A DNA stretch of 64,000 nt from NCBI RefSeq assembly GCF_040529055.1, contig NZ_CP132342.1, positions 372,001 through 436,000 of the forward strand. The letters run 5' to 3'. The position numbers were made by a program, and so were the translations under genes. Shown here piece after piece: positions 61,602 through 64,000 of the stretch (the stretch's first letter is position 1; each line of letters starts with the position of its first letter). This DNA is from Xanthomonas sontii (lineage in GTDB: Bacteria > Pseudomonadota > Gammaproteobacteria > Xanthomonadales > Xanthomonadaceae). Under the pieces are notes generated by a model that saw only the letters and a program-made list of their open reading frames with translations, was not told where the DNA came from and ran no database searches.

Positions 61602-61636
61602 CCGCGCAAAAAAAACGGGCCGGCAAGCCGACCCGT
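61602..61636 (-). terminator. Terminator of the entericidin-like genes
   Basis: Stem AAACGGGTCGGC / GCCGGCCCGTTT (one mismatch), followed on the minus strand by TTTTT, about 25 bp after the stop of the 44-residue lipoprotein gene. Confidence 0.88.
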
Positions 61637-61657
61637 TTCTGGTCACCGAGACGAGGC

Positions 61658-61792
61658 TCAGTTCTTGGCGGCGTCTTGGACCTTCTCGCCCGCCTTCTGC
61701 ACGTCCTTGCCGGCACCGGCAACGGTGTTGCAACCGGCCAGCAGGCCCACCGAGAACATCGCCAGCAGCATCCACGCAAACGTACGCTTCAT
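61658..61792 (-). CDS. Entericidin-like small lipoprotein (first type, 44 aa)
   Basis: A 44-residue lipoprotein: signal peptide MKRTFAWMLLAMFSVGLLAG with lipobox LAGC, then NTVAGAGKDVQKAGEKVQDAAKN, the family pattern of EcnA/EcnB. In E. coli the pair works as toxin and antidote during stationary phase under sigma-S and OmpR. Here two such genes lie in tandem, 55 bp apart, with mature parts differing at a few sites and at the tail. Which, if either, is toxic is not known. Confidence 0.9.
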   Translation of the reverse strand: MKRTFAWMLLAMFSVGLLAGCNTVAGAGKDVQKAGEKVQDAAKN

Positions 61793-61847
61793 AGGTTCAC
61801 TCCTTGCTCACTTGGTCATGGGACGCGGCACGCAGGCCGCGCGAAAC

Positions 61848-62000
61848 TCAGCACTTGCCCGCGCTGCAATCCTTGGCGGTGTCTTCCACCTTCTCGCCCG
61901 CCTTCTGCATGTCCTTGCCGGCGCCGGCAACGGTGTTGCAGCCGGTCAGCACACCAGCGCAAAACAGGGTCAGCATCAACAGGGTGGTCAGTCGCTTCAT
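61848..62000 (-). CDS. Entericidin-like small lipoprotein (with Cys tail, 50 aa)
   Basis: A 50-residue lipoprotein, signal peptide with lipobox LTGC, then NTVAGAGKDMQKAGEKVEDTAKD like its neighbour, plus a tail CSAGKC that the 44-residue copy lacks. Two tail cysteines could form a disulfide or bind a metal. It is upstream of the 44-residue gene and may share its transcript. Relatives in Xanthomonas often carry such a Cys pair. Confidence 0.9.
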   Translation of the reverse strand: MKRLTTLLMLTLFCAGVLTGCNTVAGAGKDMQKAGEKVEDTAKDCSAGKC

Positions 62001-62142
62001 CGGGTCGTCCTCGGCAATCGCAGGTGGTCGGGGTGGGCGGCGATAGGCGTCGCCGCGCTACCGTCTGGGGGTGAATCTGCCGTCACGACTGTGGATTTCA
62101 CGTGAATGAACCGGCGACCCATTCAGGGTAAGCCCGCGTCGC

Positions 62143-63066
62143 TCAGTCACGCATCAGGGTCGATTTGCCGAACAGGCTCTCCACCAGGTCCACGGCCAGC
62201 TCCGCGGTCAGGTTGCGGTGGTCCAGCACCGGATTCAGCTCCACGATGTCCAGCGAGGCCATGCGCCCGCTGTCGGCGATCATCTCCATCACCAGCTGCG
62301 CCTCGCGGTAGTTGGGGCCGCCAGGCACGGTGGTGCCGACACCCGGGGCGATGCTGGGGTCGAGGAAGTCCACGTCGAAGCTGACGTGCAGATGGGTGTC
62401 GGCGTCGAGCCCGTCCAGCGCCGCCTCCATGGTCCGCTTCATGCCCATCTCGTCGATGTAGCGCATGTCGTACACGTCCACACGATGCTGCTTGATCAGC
62501 CGCTTCTCGTCCGGGTCGACCGAGCGGATGCCGATCTGCCGCACCTGCTCCGGGCGCAACGCCGGCGCGCTGCCGCCGAGCTCGGTCAGCGCCTGCGGGC
62601 CCAGCCCGCACAGGCAGGCCACCGGCATGCCGTGCACGTTGCCCGACGGCGTGACCTCGCTGGTATTGAAGTCCGAATGCGCGTCCAGCCACAGCACCCG
62701 CAGCTTGCGGCCCTGCTCGCGGCAGTACCGCGCCACCGCGGTGATCGAACCGATGCCCAGACAATGGTCGCCGCCGAGCACGATCGGCATGCGCCCGGCG
62801 CGCAGCTCGGCGTAGCTGGCCTCCATCAGCGCGCGGTTCCAGGCCACCACCTCGTCCAGGTGACGGTAGCCGTCGACCGGCGCCTGCCAGGGATTGCGCG
62901 GGCCATCGATGTTGCCGATGTCGCGCACCTCGACGCCACGATTGGTCAGCGCCTCGTGCAGGCCGGCGATGCGCAGTGCCTCCGGCCCCATGCGCGCACC
63001 GCGATGGCCGGCCCCGATGTCGGTAGGCACGCCGATCAGGGACACCGGCAAATAGGTATGGCGCAT
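62143..63066 (-). CDS. rocF: Arginase
   Basis: Hydrolyses arginine to ornithine and urea using two manganese ions, 307 residues. Metal-binding motifs are complete: GGDHCLGIGS, DAHSDFNTSE and SFDVDFLDPSIAPG, with the substrate-binding EVTPSGNVHGMP. The end (SLFGKSTL) is as in typical RocF. Agmatinase and formiminoglutamase are less likely because of the N-terminal GAGHRGARMGPEALR and the NVHGMP segment. It stands alone. Confidence 0.95.
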   Translation of the reverse strand: MRHTYLPVSLIGVPTDIGAGHRGARMGPEALRIAGLHEALTNRGVEVRDIGNIDGPRNPWQAPVDGYRHLDEVVAWNRALMEASYAELRAGRMPIVLGGDHCLGIGSITAVARYCREQGRKLRVLWLDAHSDFNTSEVTPSGNVHGMPVACLCGLGPQALTELGGSAPALRPEQVRQIGIRSVDPDEKRLIKQHRVDVYDMRYIDEMGMKRTMEAALDGLDADTHLHVSFDVDFLDPSIAPGVGTTVPGGPNYREAQLVMEMIADSGRMASLDIVELNPVLDHRNLTAELAVDLVESLFGKSTLMRD

Positions 63067-63327
63067 TGCTCAAGACTCCCGCGGAAAAAGATGGCGGCCA
63101 TTCTAACCAGCCGACCGGGACACCTCCCGCCGCAGTGCGGCGTGACGTTCCGCCGCTGCTTCCTTGTGGACGGTGCGCGACCACGCGCGACGCTGCGGCC
63201 GCGACCTGCATCGGCGCCAATGCCGCGCGTGCCGCCGCACAAACGCACCGTCGATTTTCAGATTACGCCCATGTGCATTCTCGGATCGGCTCACTACCTT
63301 GCAGCCTCTATCCACCGGAGTCGCTAC

Positions 63328-64000
63328 ATGAGAAAGAGCAGACCGATCCTGCGCCACGCCACCCTTGCCGCATCCGTCATGCTGATCAATCAGGCATATG
63401 CGACGGACAATGGCGTCATCGCCCATGGTACCGCCACCATCGACACGCACGGGAGCGTCACCACCGTGAATCAAGCAAGCGACAAGCTGGTGATCAACTG
63501 GCGCGACATGAACGTCGGCAAGGACGAAACGCTCAATTTCGTGCAGAAGGACGCCACCGCCGCCGTCCTCAATCGCATCACGTCGGCGGACCCGACGACG
63601 ATTCTGGGCACGCTCAATGCCAACGGGCGCGTCTTCGTGGTCAATCCGAACGGCGTGCTGATCGGCCAGGGCGCGAACCTGAATGTCGGTAGCCTGGTCG
63701 CTTCGTCGCTGGACATCAAGGACGACGATTTCGATGCGGACAAGCTGGACTTCGCGCAGGCCGGCAAGGGCGAGGTCTCCAACCTCGGTCAGATCAAGGC
63801 GCGCGACTCGGTCGCCCTGCTCGGCGCGAACAAGGTGCGCAACGACGGAACCATCGTCGCCAGCGGCGGCACCATCGTGCTGGCCGCGGCGGACGGCATT
63901 CGACTGGCGTTCTCCGGATCCAACCTGCAGGCGACCCTGAGCCAGGGCAGCCTGCAGGCGCTGGTCGAGAACGGCGGCCTCATCGCATCCAGCAATGGCG
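63328..64000 (+). CDS. Filamentous hemagglutinin-type exoprotein, 5' part (TpsA)
   Basis: The open frame starts at ATG 63328 (CGGAG 8 bases upstream) and runs off the window. The 224 residues seen hold a signal peptide (MRKSRPILRHATLAASVMLI plus NQAYA) and a TPS/haemagglutination-activity domain: NGVIAHGTATIDTHGSVTTV, NFVQKDATAAVLNRITSADP, NPNGVLIGQGANLNVGSLVASS, then repeated strands of a beta helix. Such proteins are secreted by a TpsB partner and act in adhesion or contact-dependent inhibition. The rest of the gene, and any toxin tip or tpsB, lies outside. Confidence 0.92.
   Translation, partial: MRKSRPILRHATLAASVMLINQAYATDNGVIAHGTATIDTHGSVTTVNQASDKLVINWRDMNVGKDETLNFVQKDATAAVLNRITSADPTTILGTLNANGRVFVVNPNGVLIGQGANLNVGSLVASSLDIKDDDFDADKLDFAQAGKGEVSNLGQIKARDSVALLGANKVRNDGTIVASGGTIVLAAADGIRLAFSGSNLQATLSQGSLQALVENGGLIASSNG

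Overview
The window is GC-rich, gene-dense bacterial DNA. Almost every gene reads as a Xanthomonadaceae protein, most likely from Xanthomonas of the early-branching group or a close relative. The pointers are a Clp-type Crp regulator beside speD, a trpE-G-D-C cluster broken up by unrelated genes, a putative X-type T4SS effector with the XVIPCD tail found in Xanthomonas and Stenotrophomonas, and many intergenic palindromes of the Xanthomonas kind. The genus is inferred from protein resemblance alone; no rRNA gene is present.

Layout. 0-6 kb: iron storage (bfr, bfd with a Fur-like site), rppH, tRNA-Met and tRNA-Gln, the rplM-rpsI ribosomal pair, coq7, a DUF3592-like protein, an SMR exporter and speD. 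6-10 kb: clp, a TSUP permease, a secreted GH5 glycanase and a HAD phosphatase. 9.6-16.8 kb (minus strand): trpE, an aldolase-like PLP enzyme, a SIMPL protein, trpG, a flavin reductase, a DUF3304 lipoprotein split at a 13-base G tract, trpD, trpC and the HAD gene. 17-21 kb: lipid kinase, GNAT, rpe, a J-domain protein and purC, with a probable GGA-rich small RNA between the kinase and GNAT genes.

21-26 kb is an accessory locus. It holds three lipoprotein genes, the first cut by an 818-bp IS5-family element with CTAG duplications, followed by a 589-residue protein joining GH19, M23, peptidoglycan-binding and XVIPCD-like regions. The layout suggests an antibacterial T4SS effector with its immunity proteins upstream. 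26-28 kb: a DUF962 membrane protein and an NAD(P)-binding epimerase-like protein. 28.4-34.3 kb: a complete Mrp cation/proton antiporter operon, followed by a CaCA antiporter, a catalase-like peroxidase with cytochrome b561, and a TonB-dependent receptor.

39.8-51 kb: a CHASE3/GAF/GGDEF diguanylate cyclase; a DesK/DesR-like two-component system with an ABC exporter; then a membrane-fusion protein and a MacB-like ABC transporter (one ATPase, two permeases), separated by about 900 bp that form a giant inverted repeat. 51-55.7 kb: a lipoprotein hydrolase, two EamA transporters, a Rap1a-like small secreted protein and a low-complexity hypothetical protein. 55.8-57 kb: an IS110-family transposase lying between REP-like palindromes. 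57-64 kb: a tiny secreted peptide, an MBL-fold hydrolase, trpS, a hypothetical membrane-anchored protein, csbD, two entericidin-like lipoproteins, arginase, and the start of a filamentous-hemagglutinin-type exoprotein that runs off the end.

Several classes of intergenic repeat recur. In two cases a repeat supplies the last codons and stop of a gene (trpD, rarD).
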